Shown here: in pieces, positions 9,833 to 20,773 of the stretch
Layout of the letters: the number at the start of each line of letters is the position of its first letter
Numbering within the stretch: the first letter of the stretch is position 1
Source: Trachythela sp. YZ-2020
Lineage: Eukaryota > Cnidaria > Anthozoa > Malacalcyonacea > Clavulariidae
Assembly: GCA_016169945.1 (NCBI GenBank)
Contig: JADLSH010000369.1
Coordinates: 3,906,001-3,970,000, forward strand
Length of the DNA stretch: 64,000 nucleotides
Direction of reading: 5' to 3'
The notes under the pieces: model-generated
The model's input: the letters and a program-made list of their open reading frames with translations, nothing else
Told to the model about the DNA's origin: nothing
Database searches by the model: none
Program-made: the position numbers and the translations under genes

Positions 9833-11440
9833 CTGGGTAAAGAAAACATACAGTATTGTTAAATATATATATTCTTAATTATAACTAAATATATTCTTAA
9901 TTATAACTAAACAAACCTTCAAAATTCAATCACTGTACCTGTGGATGAAAAGTGGGCTGAATTGTAGCCGACGACATTCGGTTGTTAGTGTTATTGTACG
10001 ATGCGTTCAACGATTGTGTCATTGGGAACGAAGACGACAACGATTCATCAGCAACAGCTAGTTCTTCGTCAAGCGCCGCGTGGTCCAACGGATCAATGAA
10101 GGCCCGGGTCGTTGTAGAACTAACAGCTCGTTTCTTCGGTGGCTTTTTCTTCTCATTCTTTTTCTTCCCAGTTGTACTCATGGGTAGCGAAGACCTGGTT
10201 AGGATTGCGGCTGAATTTTGTCCTTTTGGCAGAGATTTTCTCCAACTAAGAAACTGGGACAACGCTCCACGGGACTCAGCAACAGCTATCGAGTGATGAC
10301 AGACTTTAAATGCTTTGTATAAGGGGCAGTCGTCGCACGCCACCTTCCCGTCTTGTGTTGATAGACAAAGTGAGGCAAGCGAGGGTGGGATTCACTGGCA
10401 ACTTGTCTTGCACTGTCGTCGTCGTGGTATTTTCCAACTGGTCTGCAAATCTCGTCATTGTTTAAAATACTCTCAGCCTTCAGCCACATGTTGCGTAATG
10501 AATTTGGTGAAACCGCTTCGGAAAGTCCTGATTCTGCAAGGGAAATCGAAATTGTGTGGTCGAGTTCTTTCAAGCCAGAAACGTTGGTTTTTCGCGATTC
10601 CATAGAAGCATCACTTTGACTGTTGGCAACGGCCTAACTTGACACCCCATCACTTTGGCGACGTGCTTTTTCTTGTCATCTTTAGATTTCTTAATCCATA
10701 CTTCTTTCGGAATTTCCAAATCTTTGTAGCTCATGAAACTGGTAAAGACCTTCGCCTGTGATAGCAAGCTCGACTTGACATGACTGTGCCTCGAGAAACT
10801 CTTCTATTTTCTCAACACATTGGGCAATTGAGAGTTTCGCTGATATTTCATTCTTGAAAACTTTATTGATGCACTCGTTGTTGTTAGTAGTGTACCACGG
10901 GGTTGGACTTCCTTTGATACCAACGCAAGCTCGTACTGAAGTAGTCATGCTCTCGCGCATGTATGGAGCGTGGTATGTGCTAAACCAACTGTGGAATGAT
11001 GTAGCCAAAGACGACTTGTGACAAAGGGTTGTCTCCAGTCGATCCCATTTACTCTTTAAAATGGCGAGTTTCTCGTCAAACTCTTGTGCGTCGAAGGCGC
11101 CGAGAAGACCAAGTATCACTTCTTTCGCATCTTGTTTGCCAAATATGTCGAGGAGAACCTGCGCTTGAATCGGTTGCAGGTTAAATTCAGACATTTTCAT
11201 TTTTAGATTTCGCATCGAGTGGAGGAAACAGCGAAGACCAGTTGCATTTGGAAACGCTGCTACAAGAGCATTGATGAGGGCCTCGTCTCCATCTGTTCCA
11301 AAAGCAATCAAATTAACTAAGTCTTTACGTAAACACCGTAAACTGCTGACGAAGTTGTAGAAGGATGTGAAGTCTTTGCGGTGGTGTACATAGGATGGTC
11401 CGAGCATGACTGGCGAATGTCGTCTTCCATTATGGTCAGG

Positions 11441-11572
11441 AAATGAATTTTCCTGCGGAAGTAGCGCAATAATAAGGATGCAAATTAGTATACGAATTTG
11501 CATAGCACTATAAATATGAGTGAAAATACTGTAGCGCCATCACGTGTAGCACAGACAGCCTTCTTAGTTTTA
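11441..11572 (+). repeat. Split direct repeat A1 (5' terminus)
   Basis: 132 bp matching 12329-12460. It starts AAATGAATTTTCCTGC and ends just before the gag-like start codon at 11575, so it probably carries the element promoter and 5' UTR. Confidence 0.85.
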
Positions 11573-11574
11573 GT

Positions 11575-12670
11575 ATGTCAGATACGGAGCCCACCGATAT
11601 CGAACAACCAACGCCGGTTGCTAGTGGACAACTAAACCTCACCGAACAAGTTTTCGAACGATTCAAATCATATCTTGACCAAAAGGTTTCCAATTTAACC
11701 ACCAATCTTACTGCCAAGGCCGACAGCAGATCTAAGCGTGTCGAGCGCCAAACTACAGGTCAACAACTCAAGCTTGCCGGCAACAAGGATCAGTTTAGTT
11801 TCAACGCCGAGTTACAAAACTCAATCGAAGAAAGTACAGAGTTACTGCAACACCAAGACTTCGAAGGGGCTTTGGTAAAGCTCGAAACGGCTCAGAAATC
11901 TTTACATCTAAGACAGAAGAAAATAAAACTTGCTGACAAAAGCGACGCTGGGTGGTTAGCGGTAAAAGAATACGAAGCTGAAGACCTCGCAAGTAATTCA
12001 GACGATGAGAAACGTATTAAGAAAGCCCAAGCGTCGGCAGTACGGAAGAAAGCTAAATCTAGACAGTCAAAGACTATCAACCAGGCATCCAGGAACGAAT
12101 TTGTTAATCGCTTTCCTGTTCATAGCGACAATCAGCTTTTTCGAGGTAACTCATGCATGGACACAATAGGTATAAGCCTGTACGTAAGTAGCCCTTTCTT
12201 TGTAATATCAGAATGGTAGGCAAGTGCTCACACGTCGCCTACCATGTATACGTTGTGTGTGTAATTAATATAGCGAATGTAGAAGGAAAATGTTTTTCCT
12301 TCGGGCGAACGCAGTGAGTAAAGAAGGAAAATGAATTTTCCTGCGGAAGTAGCGCAATAATAAGGATGCAAATTAGTATACGAATTTGCATAGCACTATA
12401 AATATGAGTGAAAATACTGTAGCGCCATCACGTGTAGCACAGACAGCCTTCTTAGTTTTACAAAACTAATTGCAAGTCTTTCGTTATGCATCCTTCCAAG
12501 TGTTTTATTTTGTTTCAGGCCGTCGCTTTCCTAACGCAACCGACACCTGTTTCCGGTGTGGGAAACGAGGACACTGGGCCGAAACCTGTTACAAGTTTGA
12601 CAGGCAAAGATCGGGTGTGCATACCTTCATCCCAACCAAGGGTTCCAACTTTGGGGAGTCTTCTGGATAG
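11575..12670 (+). CDS. Gag-like protein with CCHC zinc knuckle (two exons)
   Basis: Exon 1 runs 11575-12145 (donor GTAACT) and exon 2 12519-12670 (acceptor TTTCAG), joined in phase 1. Exon 1 gives an acidic start, a helical middle (residues about 80-130) and a Lys/Arg-rich stretch (EKRIKKAQASAVRKKAKS). Exon 2 gives a perfect CX2CX4HX4C zinc knuckle, CFRCGKRGHWAETC, as in retroelement nucleocapsid proteins. The predicted intron contains exactly the internal B1-A2 repeat pair. If unspliced, exon 1 would run on to a stop at 12217-12219. It would package element RNA. An upstream-of-recombinase Gag with CCHC fits DIRS/Ngaro elements. Confidence 0.75.
12217..12460 (+). repeat. Internal B1-A2 repeat pair
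   Basis: B1 (12217-12330) and A2 (12329-12460) meet at GAAGGAAAATGAATTTTCC, with a two-base overlap. The junction equals what would form by joining the right end (B2) to the left end (A1), as expected for a circular intermediate. The pair lies between the gag exon 1 donor and the CCHC exon acceptor. Confidence 0.85.
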
Positions 12671-12813
12671 GGAAATATTTTGGTGTGTTCTCTCGATTTT
12701 TCAGACTAATACTGTTAGCCCATACAGTTTACGAGTGTAAGAGTGTAGAATTAAATATATCAAACTGCACGTATTTGTTGAGTTTTTGTTTTCACGTTTT
12801 CTGGGTCTGGGAC

Positions 12814-12990
12814 CGCCGGATGGCGCAGGAGTGTTTTGATCTACTTGGTAACGTCGCCGGATGGCGAATGACGTTGAAAGTGTTCAGAAATTAGCCGGAT
12901 GGCAAATGAACTTGAAACTATTCGGAAGACGGCCGGATATGGCATTGGAAGGTGAAACTGTTATTATGATAGCCGGATGGCAAATGTAAC
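12814..12990 (+). repeat. Five GCCGGATGGC motifs at about 40-bp spacing
   Basis: Copies start near 12814, 12856, 12894, 12932 and 12972. Four read GCCGGATGGC and one GCCGGATATGGC. The DNA between copies is only weakly alike. They lie between the CCHC exon and the recombinase exon, perhaps as a splicing, protein-binding or recombination region. Confidence 0.7.
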
Positions 12991-13106
12991 AGGAATACCT
13001 TTGGGATTATTTTCCAATGGCTAGTTTATAAGCTTTTGCGGCCCTAGTACTTGTGCATATATGGTTACGTTAAGTGACTTTGTTACCTCTTATTTTCTTT
13101 TTTCAG

Positions 13107-14117
13107 GAGTTAGCTAACGCAACCACATGGGGAGATTTTCCCGTCGAGGATAGAAAAGTTTTGATACGTCAGGTTTTGCGATCGAGAGCCTCGAGTACTG
13201 TCAAAAAGTACGTTCGCGAGCATCGAAAATACATCAGTTTTCTGGTACGTACCAGGCGGCCCACCACAATACCTTCGGACAAGTTACACATCGCTTCCTA
13301 TTTGGCTTATGTATCACAGACCAAAAATAGTTATAATGCAGTCTCGCAAGCATTTTGTGGAATCAAATGGGTTCATTCGTTACCCCCTACCGACGTGAAA
13401 GGCAATCCAGCCGACACTACTCTGTCGGCGAACATAGTGGAAGCTAGTAGAAGGGCTTTCACAAAACCGAGCACAAAAAAGGAACCAATTTCTACATCGA
13501 CCATAACAAAAGTTTGTCAGCAATTCGCTGGACCGTCATGTACTTTGAAGGGGTTACGGACAGCACTAATATTTTCCTTGGGATTTACAGGATTATTTAG
13601 GGTTAGCGAATTATTGGATATCAAGGCACAGGATATTGGGATCCAAGCTGAACATCTCGAGATTGCGGTTCGAAAATCCAAGACTGACCAATATCGACAA
13701 GGAAATATAGTGTATATAGCAAAAACTAACGGGCCAGCGTGCCCACATGCTTTGCTTTTGCGTTTCTATTCTCTCACAGGTATTCAGCCACGTTCAAACG
13801 AGTCCATTTTTCGTTCGCTGTCATCACTGAAGAAAAGTACATTAAATAAAGCAGACAATAAACCTTTAAGTTATTCTCGATGTCGTGAAATTGTTAAAGA
13901 AACTCTGGCCGCCGTTGGCGAGGATCCAGCTCAGTTTGGTACACATAGTCTGCGATCTGGAGGTGCAACTGCAATTGCAGAATCCATGAAAGGAATACCA
14001 GGAGGCGATAGGCTGCTTAGATTGCAAGGGCGATGGAAGTCGGACACTTCTAGGGATATGTACATTAAAGACTCCATGACTAACAGATTGTCAGTTACAA
14101 AGTCACTTCAGTTGTAA
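13107..14117 (+). CDS. Tyrosine recombinase
   Basis: The frame opens from a TTTCAG acceptor at 13104-13106 (ELANATTWGDFPVEDRKV...) to a stop at 14115, about 336 residues. An N-terminal SAM-like core-binding domain (residues about 20-110, SYNAVSQAFCGIKWVH) precedes the catalytic domain. The catalytic residues are all visible: Arg in TGLFRVSELLDI, His-x-x-Arg in GTHSLRSGGATA, Trp in QGRWKSDTS (in place of the second His), and nucleophilic Tyr in SRDMYIKDS. It would cut and rejoin the circular form at the repeats. The exon to which its 5' end splices is uncertain; it may be fused to Gag or start at a separate ATG. The frame has no breaks. Confidence 0.9.
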   Translation, partial: ELANATTWGDFPVEDRKVLIRQVLRSRASSTVKKYVREHRKYISFLVRTRRPTTIPSDKLHIASYLAYVSQTKNSYNAVSQAFCGIKWVHSLPPTDVKGNPADTTLSANIVEASRRAFTKPSTKKEPISTSTITKVCQQFAGPSCTLKGLRTALIFSLGFTGLFRVSELLDIKAQDIGIQAEHLEIAVRKSKTDQYRQGNIVYIAKTNGPACPHALLLRFYSLTGIQPRSNESIFRSLSSLKKSTLNKADNKPLSYSRCREIVKETLAAVGEDPAQFGTHSLRSGGATAIAESMKGIPGGDRLLRLQGRWKSDTSRDMYIKDSMTNRLSVTKSLQL

Positions 14118-14195
14118 AAGCAAATGAAATGTAAAATAAATAAATATTGATAGCGATTAATCATTGTGATAAAAGGAATATGAATAAATGTATTA

Positions 14196-14309
14196 TAGGC
14201 AAGTGCTCACACGTCGCCTACCATGTATACGTTGTGTGTGTAATTAATATAGCGAATGTAGAAGGAAAATGTTTTTCCTTCGGGCGAACGCAGTGAGTAA
14301 AGAAGGAAA
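14196..14309 (+). repeat. Split direct repeat B2 (3' terminus)
   Basis: 114 bp matching B1 at 12217-12330, starting TAGGCAAGTGCTCACACG. It lies 78 bp past the recombinase stop and ends at the host transposase reading frame. Confidence 0.85.
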
Positions 14310-16963
14310 CCCGGGTTTCTAGCAACAAATTGTTATATGTTGTAAATGTTACATCATACTTTCCAATATTGAAGGTAGAATCAACTCCAAGAACTGTAGA
14401 ATCGACATGATTAGTGCAGAAACGCACAAGATCGGTGAGTTGTTGGTTACTCGCAATCAAACAACTCAAATCAGGGTGTATTAGGAGATTCCTGATGGTC
14501 CCACCATCTGGTCTTCTTTCATGTTCCTTCGCCAAGGCAATGAGATCCATAATTTCATCTCTATTCTCACTGGAATGTTCACCTTTCTGAATGTTTTTCC
14601 GAGCATTGTAAACTTGCCTTTGGTCTCTTGGAACTTCTGAAAAGCTTTCGATTTCTGTAATACCACCCTTCTCTGCCCAACTTTTGGAGAAAGTCTCTTT
14701 TGGCGTTTTCTTGGAGGCTGCTAACTCTTTCAAGGTGCTGTGCTGCGTTCTGGTATGAGCTTGTACTCCATATTTTCTGTTTTTGTGAGGAGACAAAACC
14801 AGTGGAACTTCGTTGCCATCTTCGTAGTAATAGTGAACAATGACTACTGGTAGCTGTTTACCCTCCCGTTCCACACATGTGACCGATCTTCGAAAAGACG
14901 TTTTACCATCTGTTGTTTTATGTTTCCAATACGATCTTTTCAGAACAAATATGTTCTTCGGACTGTCACTCACTTTCCTTTGGCTTTGAATCGTGATAGG
15001 TGATATCTATGTTTTCTGCATGTTCATGTACAATGTAACTGGTTTTAGCTTGTCCTCCCCATTTCCACTTTCCATTATCATCTGCCAATAAATCTTTAGG
15101 AGATTTTAACATTTTAGTATCTACTAGAAATACACTGTTGTTTGTACAGGCTTTAGGGACTTTGGAGCAGGTGGGATACATATTAGTCACGGCTTTGTCC
15201 AACAAGATTTGCATTGCAAGGGCATGTTGATATGGGGTGGCACAATCTGTTTCAAGCACCGGAGTTTGATTGTCTTCATTATGATATTGCACATAACTTC
15301 CACGGAATTGTGACTGAAGACGAATGTGCCTAAATGAAGAAATCACTTAATTATGTTGATGCCAATGATACTTAAGTTATATAATATGCTGTATAATATC
15401 CTGTTGCTAATAATGATTTATTCTAAAATATCTACTTAGGATGCACAGTTCATCTTGCACATCAGTCCCACAACAACAACAGCAAGTTGTTTGAAATAAA
15501 TAGAAGCACCAGTACCATCAAATGTTACTTTAGTTACATTACCTAGGAAAATCTGAACTGTCCTCAACATCTTCAAATTTTAGAGTTGCCTGACTTTCTG
15601 GATCCTGACTTTCAGGACCATCACTTTCAACCTCATATATGACTTTTGACTAAACAGAAAATAGGGTAGCTTTATTATTGAATAACTTGATGATGGGAAA
15701 TCAGTGGCAAAAATGACAATTACCATATATTTTAATTTAAATACTGTAGCTCATATCAGGCCTAGAAAAAAGCTTTGAATTCCTGACAGCAAAATCCAAA
15801 AATAGAAATTTCCTTTGCAACTAAATATAAAACTTCCTGCAAAGGCGGATCTCACAGGACACAAAGGCGGATCTCTCAAAGTGTATGGCACACATAGTTG
15901 AAAGAAATAAGATTATATATTATTTTCTGTTGTTAAACATGGAAAACAAGCAAAGCTGCAAATTGTATGGTGTTTCAATTTATAAGATGACAAAATTCCC
16001 TGCAAGATGCAGGAAAATTTCCTGCAGAGAGATTTTGTAAAATTTCCTGGCAGTGGTGCTGCTGGACATTTTCAAGCACTAGCTAATTAATTAAGGGTTT
16101 TGAGGAGCTTGGATTTTTTAGGAGCTGGGAAATATAATTTTATGCACAGGAATGGGGATTTCATGCACTGGGATTTACAGAGAAAAGTACAATAAAATAT
16201 AGGATTATGAATTTCACTGAACTTCAAATGGGGATTTGGTCAAAAATTGAGCTGGGAACTGGGATTGAGACCCCTACAGGACCCTCTTACAGCACAATGG
16301 TAATCTTACCTTTTGGGGCAAAACTTTTTGGGGAGGGTTCAGACTCAGAACTTGATATAATAATTACTTCTTCAGTACTCTGAAACAAAGTATATTAATT
16401 AAATTTTTAGAATAATCCATTATATCAGCATTTTCTAATACCCAAACAGGCTACACAGACCTAAAACACTGAAAACCCACACCCAATAATTTTACCTCCT
16501 GTTTCACTCTGTCTGCCATTGTCTGTATCATAAATGGAGATAAAAATACATATTTCTTTTTGGTATGAATTTTAGAGCACCTCTATTATAGCATAGGATT
16601 TGTCTCAACAACTGGTTTTACTGGTTTTTAGTAATATTAAATGGTATTTATATATAATTGATAATCTATATATTCATGTGTAAACAATAAACAATATTAG
16701 TTTGTATAAAACAAACATTAGACTTCGTTTGTATAAATTATTAAGTGCATAAATTTACACTATTTTACTGTATATAAATAATTTATAGGCGAATTTTTAT
16801 CAAAATTTCACTCATAATGCTGGCCCTGTGGCAACCCAATGGTGAGCCAGTTGAAAGAGGTATGTAAAATGACATAAAATAGCCACAAACCTGGTTAAAA
16901 AGACATCCTTGGACCATCCGCAATCTCTCATAAACATGTGCGAATGTAAGCGCCATAATTCGT

Positions 16964-17083
16964 CGACTATTCGCACTATTCGTCGACTATTCGCACTATT
17001 CGCGACTATTCGTCGACTATTCGCACTATTCGTCGACTATTCGCACTATTCGCGACTATTCGTACTATTCGCGACTATTCTAC
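16964..17083 (-). repeat. GTCGAC tandem array, right TIR
   Basis: Inverted counterpart of 7472-7617, with units of ACTATTCGTCGACTATTCGC. It has fewer and less regular units than the left arm. Confidence 0.85.
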
Positions 17084-17892
17084 TTTTATCAATTGCCAAT
17101 TAATTCTTGGTGTTGAGCAATCAAATTCTACGTTCAAAAATTGAACGGCGTTTAGTCATGAAAGCTGGGTTTTCTTGCAGGCCCTCATTCCCTGTTCTTC
17201 TTTTCCCCTACAACGAGGGCCGACTACGCAGGCTAGTGTAATATAGCAAATATCGTGACATGCCTTCAGGAAATTTTTGACTGCATTTTCAGTACATTTT
17301 GAATGCGTGACATGAGTGCCCCTGGGGCCACTTCAATTTTTCCCGCCATTTCTGGAATGAACAAAGCAGACATTCGAAGCTGCATTGGAGTATCCATTAT
17401 TCATGAATATAATTTTATACTGAGAGCGATTAGGCTGTAGTTGCCCTTCCCTTCTGCTAGTCCATGCGATGGTTACAGTGACACTAAGTCAAAGAGCATA
17501 GTAAAACGATACATTTATTAATATGCTCGTAAATAAAGTATGAATATGCCAAGATTCTACTAGGCTCCGCCGGGTTCAGTAGCGCCTCGGCTAGAAATTT
17601 GTTTACAATTATAAATATTCATAAGACATGAACGGTGAATATATTTTGGTGAATTTACTTCGCGTCTGAATGTTTCTTGAATTGCCCTTCCGATAGCTTC
17701 GGTTAACGATCTTTCCAATCTATCTGAAGCCATGACAAAGCAGGAGAAAACAAGGAAATGGCGACAACCTTTGAACCTTGTGTCACAACGTGGGAAACGT
17801 TCCGAAAATGTACAATCTACGCCTCTGGGAGGGGTGGCTTAATGTGTTTTGTGTTGTTACGTCATTTGGTGCGCCAAGTGTTCAAAAATTAT

Positions 17893-18197
17893 TTTGGTTA
17901 TTTGATATAACCAAATTAAATCACATTTTTAAAATTGGTTATTTAATATAACCAAGTAATTTGAAGTTGGTTATTTGATATAACCAAATTAAATCGCGTC
18001 AGTTTAAATTGGTTATTTGATATAACCAATATGTACTAAGTTGGTTATTTGATATAACCAAATCAATGCACGCACACAGAAGTGGTTATTTGAAATAACC
18101 AACTTTTCTATTACTTGGTTATTTGAAATAACCAACTAAAATCTCGGGACAAAAAGTGGTTATTTGAAATAACCAATTCAAGCTTTTTGGTTATTTA
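17893..18197 (-). repeat. Palindrome array, right TIR
   Basis: Inverted counterpart of 6338-6642. GGTTATTTGATATAACC or GGTTATTTGAAATAACC recurs about eight times, with spacers conserved between the two arms. Confidence 0.85.
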
Positions 18198-18293
18198 ATA
18201 TAATAAATTAAATCATTAAAAAACTCTACATAAAACAGCTAAATAATAAAAACACATTTGGCGCCCCATACGAGCCTGAGGCGAATAATTGTT

Positions 18294-18469
18294 TTAGTAA
18301 AATTACATAGGTGATTATTTGGAAAAAAATACATTTCAAAAATATTTTAATTGAATATTTACGATAAAAGCGGCTTGAAACGCTTTAGGTGATTATCGCG
18401 TATTAATCCGAAGTAGCGCAACCAATCAGCGTTGAGAATTTTCAATAATCACCTATGTAATTTTACTAA
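18294..18469. mobile_element. 176-bp MITE with 26-bp perfect TIRs
   Basis: The first 26 bases (18294-18319, starting TTAGTAAAATTACATAGG) are an exact inverted copy of 18444-18469. It abuts the right end of the Mutator-like element. No coding capacity. Confidence 0.85.
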
Positions 18470-19095
18470 TATAAATTATTAGCTTAAATTATTAATATAA
18501 AACAATTAGTTCTTGTTATAAAGCAATTAGTTCTTATTCTTAATAAATATTCTTATTTATGGCTTTATTCGTGCTTATTCATAGTGTATCTTAGTTTTAT
18601 TTGTGATCTCGCATTGCTTATTACGGTAGGATAGAAGATATCGTTATGAAAAGAATAAAATAACAAGATATTAAGCAGGATAATAGTAACTAAACGAGTA
18701 AGATGTATAAAAAATGTTTGTCACTTACCAGAGCACCACTGACCAGATTAGATAAAGTATTTTGTGGTAAAAATGGCCACGAAAATCAGGCCCTTTTATG
18801 TCTACTCGCAGGCTATAGAAGCCTAAAAGGTAGACTGTCATGAAGTATATCATTCACGCAAGAATACAACCTTGAAACTGTCAATAAAGGTAAATGTCGA
18901 TATAAAAATTATATTTTGGAGTGTGGATATTTAGATAACCTCCGAAAATTAGAGGAGGAACAGGAGCATGTTTATCAACTTATTTTAAACACAATCCCAA
19001 CTCAGGGAAATCAAGTGAGAATTTTACTTTTGTTTCGTTTATTTCCAAATTTTAAAATGTACTGAAATGATCAAAATAAATATTATTGAAGTTTA
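18470..19095. other. AT-rich spacer
   Basis: I see no gene, clear repeat unit or hairpin here, only loose AATTA/TTATT-rich sequence. Confidence 0.4.
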
Positions 19096-19099
19096 ATTT

Positions 19100-19186
19100 G
19101 TGGGCGAAACGACTTTGGTTTGTGGGCGAAACCACTTGTGGGCGAAACGACTGTGGGCGAAACGACTTGTGGGCGAAACGACCGCA
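19100..19186 (+). repeat. GTGGGCGAAACGACT short tandem repeat
   Basis: About five copies of GTGGGCGAAACGACT, some with TTGGTTT or TT between them. The unit is 15-20 bp and not coding in any convincing frame. Confidence 0.8.
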
Positions 19187-19623
19187 ATTCGTTATCATGG
19201 TATGCTTATTTATTGCACCAGCTTTTTGCAAAATTCTTTACATGACACAGAATGTTTCAGACAGGTAAAATCTTTCACAGAAATTTTGAAGCATGAACTG
19301 ATCATAGAAAGTATACTATTATTTACAAGCGCTTATAAATTCTATATGTCCTAATGTCCTATGTGGCGACAGTGCATCACGGTCACTTACGCGTAAAGTT
19401 TCTGTAATAACATTCGTTTAATTTTCAGCCTGACTGATTTAGTGATTCCCCATTATTTATACGCGCAATATTACTCCCACAAGACGTCGTTTCTCGTTTT
19501 ACTATTACTGCGGAAAGCAAAATATTGTAGCTACAACAAGCAAAGTTCGTCGACTTTAATCGTCACAAAAACTCGTTTTGCGGCCGATCTTTTACCATCA
19601 CTATTTGCCCAGTATTACTTTCA

Positions 19624-19859
19624 GGGGCCGGTTGTACGAAGCCCGTTTAGCTTAAACGGTGGATAAGTCGAAAATATAGATCAAGTCTATACATTCATCG
19701 AACAACCAAGCTAAAATATTTCAACTTGAATAGAACAATTATATTTGCAACGACATATTAAGGGCATAAGATTTAAGTTCAGTCATTCACCAAATGTGTG
19801 AAAGTGTTTTTTAATTTTGGCTTATCCACCGTTAAACGACCTTCGTACAACCGGCCCCA
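19624..19859. mobile_element. 236-bp MITE, GGGGCCGGTTGTACGAAG termini
   Basis: GGGGCCGGTTGTACGAAG at the left end is repeated exactly inverted at the right end, followed in both arms by a diverged CGTTTA...ACGGTGGATAAG. There is no coding sequence. Confidence 0.85.
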
Positions 19860-20773
19860 GATGTGGAACTGTCTCCTTTCTTGTAATTTATTTGATTATT
19901 ACGCCGAGAGGCACAGTACGGCGATTTATTCCAAAATTTTCACGTGAATATGCTCACTCATGGCAGACAACATACACACGCGAACAATTTTTTCGCCGAG
20001 AAACGCCCGAAATCAAACCAAATCGGTGACTTTTAACAATATACCAACTCCTTTACATATTTCCAATTAAACTTCAATAATTCCATCGCCCAACACAGCG
20101 CAAATTGAAAATATCTTCTCGTACGTACTGCACCCCATGTACGACGGCCATTGGTGGTCCCTCCAATATGGCCGCCAAATCTAAAACTGGCTTCAATTTT
20201 CATAGGTATGGAAGCAGAGGTATAGAAGCTCGATCCAGGTACTATATTTTCAGATCAGTGCACGGCACGGTTTACAAGGCGATAGCAATATATCTGCTTC
20301 GCAGATACAATGACCAAAGGCCATGCTATACACGGGGAAATTTTTGCTGCAACTTGCAACACAATTTCTGCACAGAGCCATGCATATGTTATGTGGAAAA
20401 GTACGCACAGAGGAACGGGAAAACATGGTACGGGTTTTACTTCATCAATATTATCGTTCTCGTTCATTTCTTTGTTGCCTTCCGGGCACGTTTAGCACGA
20501 AAAATATTGGCAAAGTAAAACGAGATTCTTGCCCACATATATCTGTGAATATGCTATTTACCAGGAGGTGCTCTCTGGGCGAGAATGTTGCAAAGGGTGA
20601 AAACATTCGTGTATGGATGACGTTACAAGTAACCCCAATCTCATAACCGCATTTTTATATTCATGCTTGATATAGTCATAAGCGATGCTTGGAGAATGAA
20701 AACTATGGAAAATTATATATGTGCAAGCATTTTTATAAAAATAGGAAGGGAGGGGGGGGGCTAGGGGCGGAGC
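19860..20773. other. Unassigned sequence with a 137-codon open frame
   Basis: A frame at 20105-20518 encodes 137 residues with no motif I recognise and irregular composition; I do not call it a gene. The stretch includes GGCCATTGGTGG...ATGGCCGCC near 20147-20175, which resembles promoter or first-exon sequence, but nothing downstream supports it. Confidence 0.35.

Larger units (their letters stand above)
11441..14310 (+). mobile_element. Tyrosine-recombinase element with split direct repeats (DIRS/Ngaro-like)
   Basis: The order is A1 (11441-11572), gag-like gene, B1 (12217-12330) abutting A2 (12329-12460), recombinase gene, B2 (14196-14309). A1 and A2 match over 132 bp; B1 and B2 match over 114 bp. 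This A-B.A-B split arrangement is the signature of PAT/Ngaro-type YR retrotransposons, where a circle is opened by recombination. No target duplication is present. Deleting 11441-14310 rejoins the interrupted host transposase exactly in frame (Arg codon 14311-14313 to Pro codon 11438-11440). No reverse transcriptase or RNase H is visible, so it is non-autonomous, or of an unusual type. Confidence 0.85.
8753..17733 (-). pseudogene. MULE transposase gene of the 12.1-kb element, multi-exon, disrupted
   Basis: Exons that join in phase, reading leftward: 17733-17659 (start, inside the right TIR), about 16522-16496, 16379-16310, 15649 (or 15639)-15543, 15329-14311 continuing at 11440-9939 across a nested element, then 9832-9773, 9644-9534, 9430-9317 and 9184-8753. 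The product has an acidic Ser/Glu-rich start, then the MULE core: LGVDSTFNIGKYDVTFTTY carries the first catalytic Asp, and LIAFGTDGDEALINAL and LRCFLHSMRN follow. A SWIM-type zinc motif (CDDCPLYK...VCHHSIAVAE) and Pro/Gln-rich exons come next. The last exon has CYGCGQEF...C. The frame shifts near 14970, 10740, 10600 and 10340, so the gene is dead even without the nested insertion. Confidence 0.85.
6179..18293. mobile_element. 12.1-kb Mutator-like element with long TIRs
   Basis: The left arm (6179-7968) and right arm (16762-18293) are inverted copies. Both start with AACAATTATTCG and share, in order, the palindrome array, the segment with a short coding exon, the GTCGAC array and an inner unique border at ATTTTACTG. 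Between them lies a multi-exon MULE transposase gene on the minus strand. Long TIRs plus a MULE transposase define a MuDR-type element. No clear 9-bp target duplication was found, and the right end directly abuts another inverted-repeat element, which may have destroyed it. The element is inactivated by frameshifts and by a nested 2.87-kb element. Confidence 0.9.
16762..18293 (-). repeat. Right TIR of the Mutator-like element
   Basis: Inverted copy of 6179-7968, shorter because it lacks the hairpin expansion and the hAT-like MITE. A block at about 17100-17355 is unrelated to the corresponding block in the left arm. It contains the transposase start exon (17733-17659) and presumably the promoter between that exon and the palindrome array. 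Confidence 0.9.

Noticed and set aside
20105..20518. 137-codon open frame
   Set aside because: No motif, no splice or conservation support, in a repeat-rich spacer.
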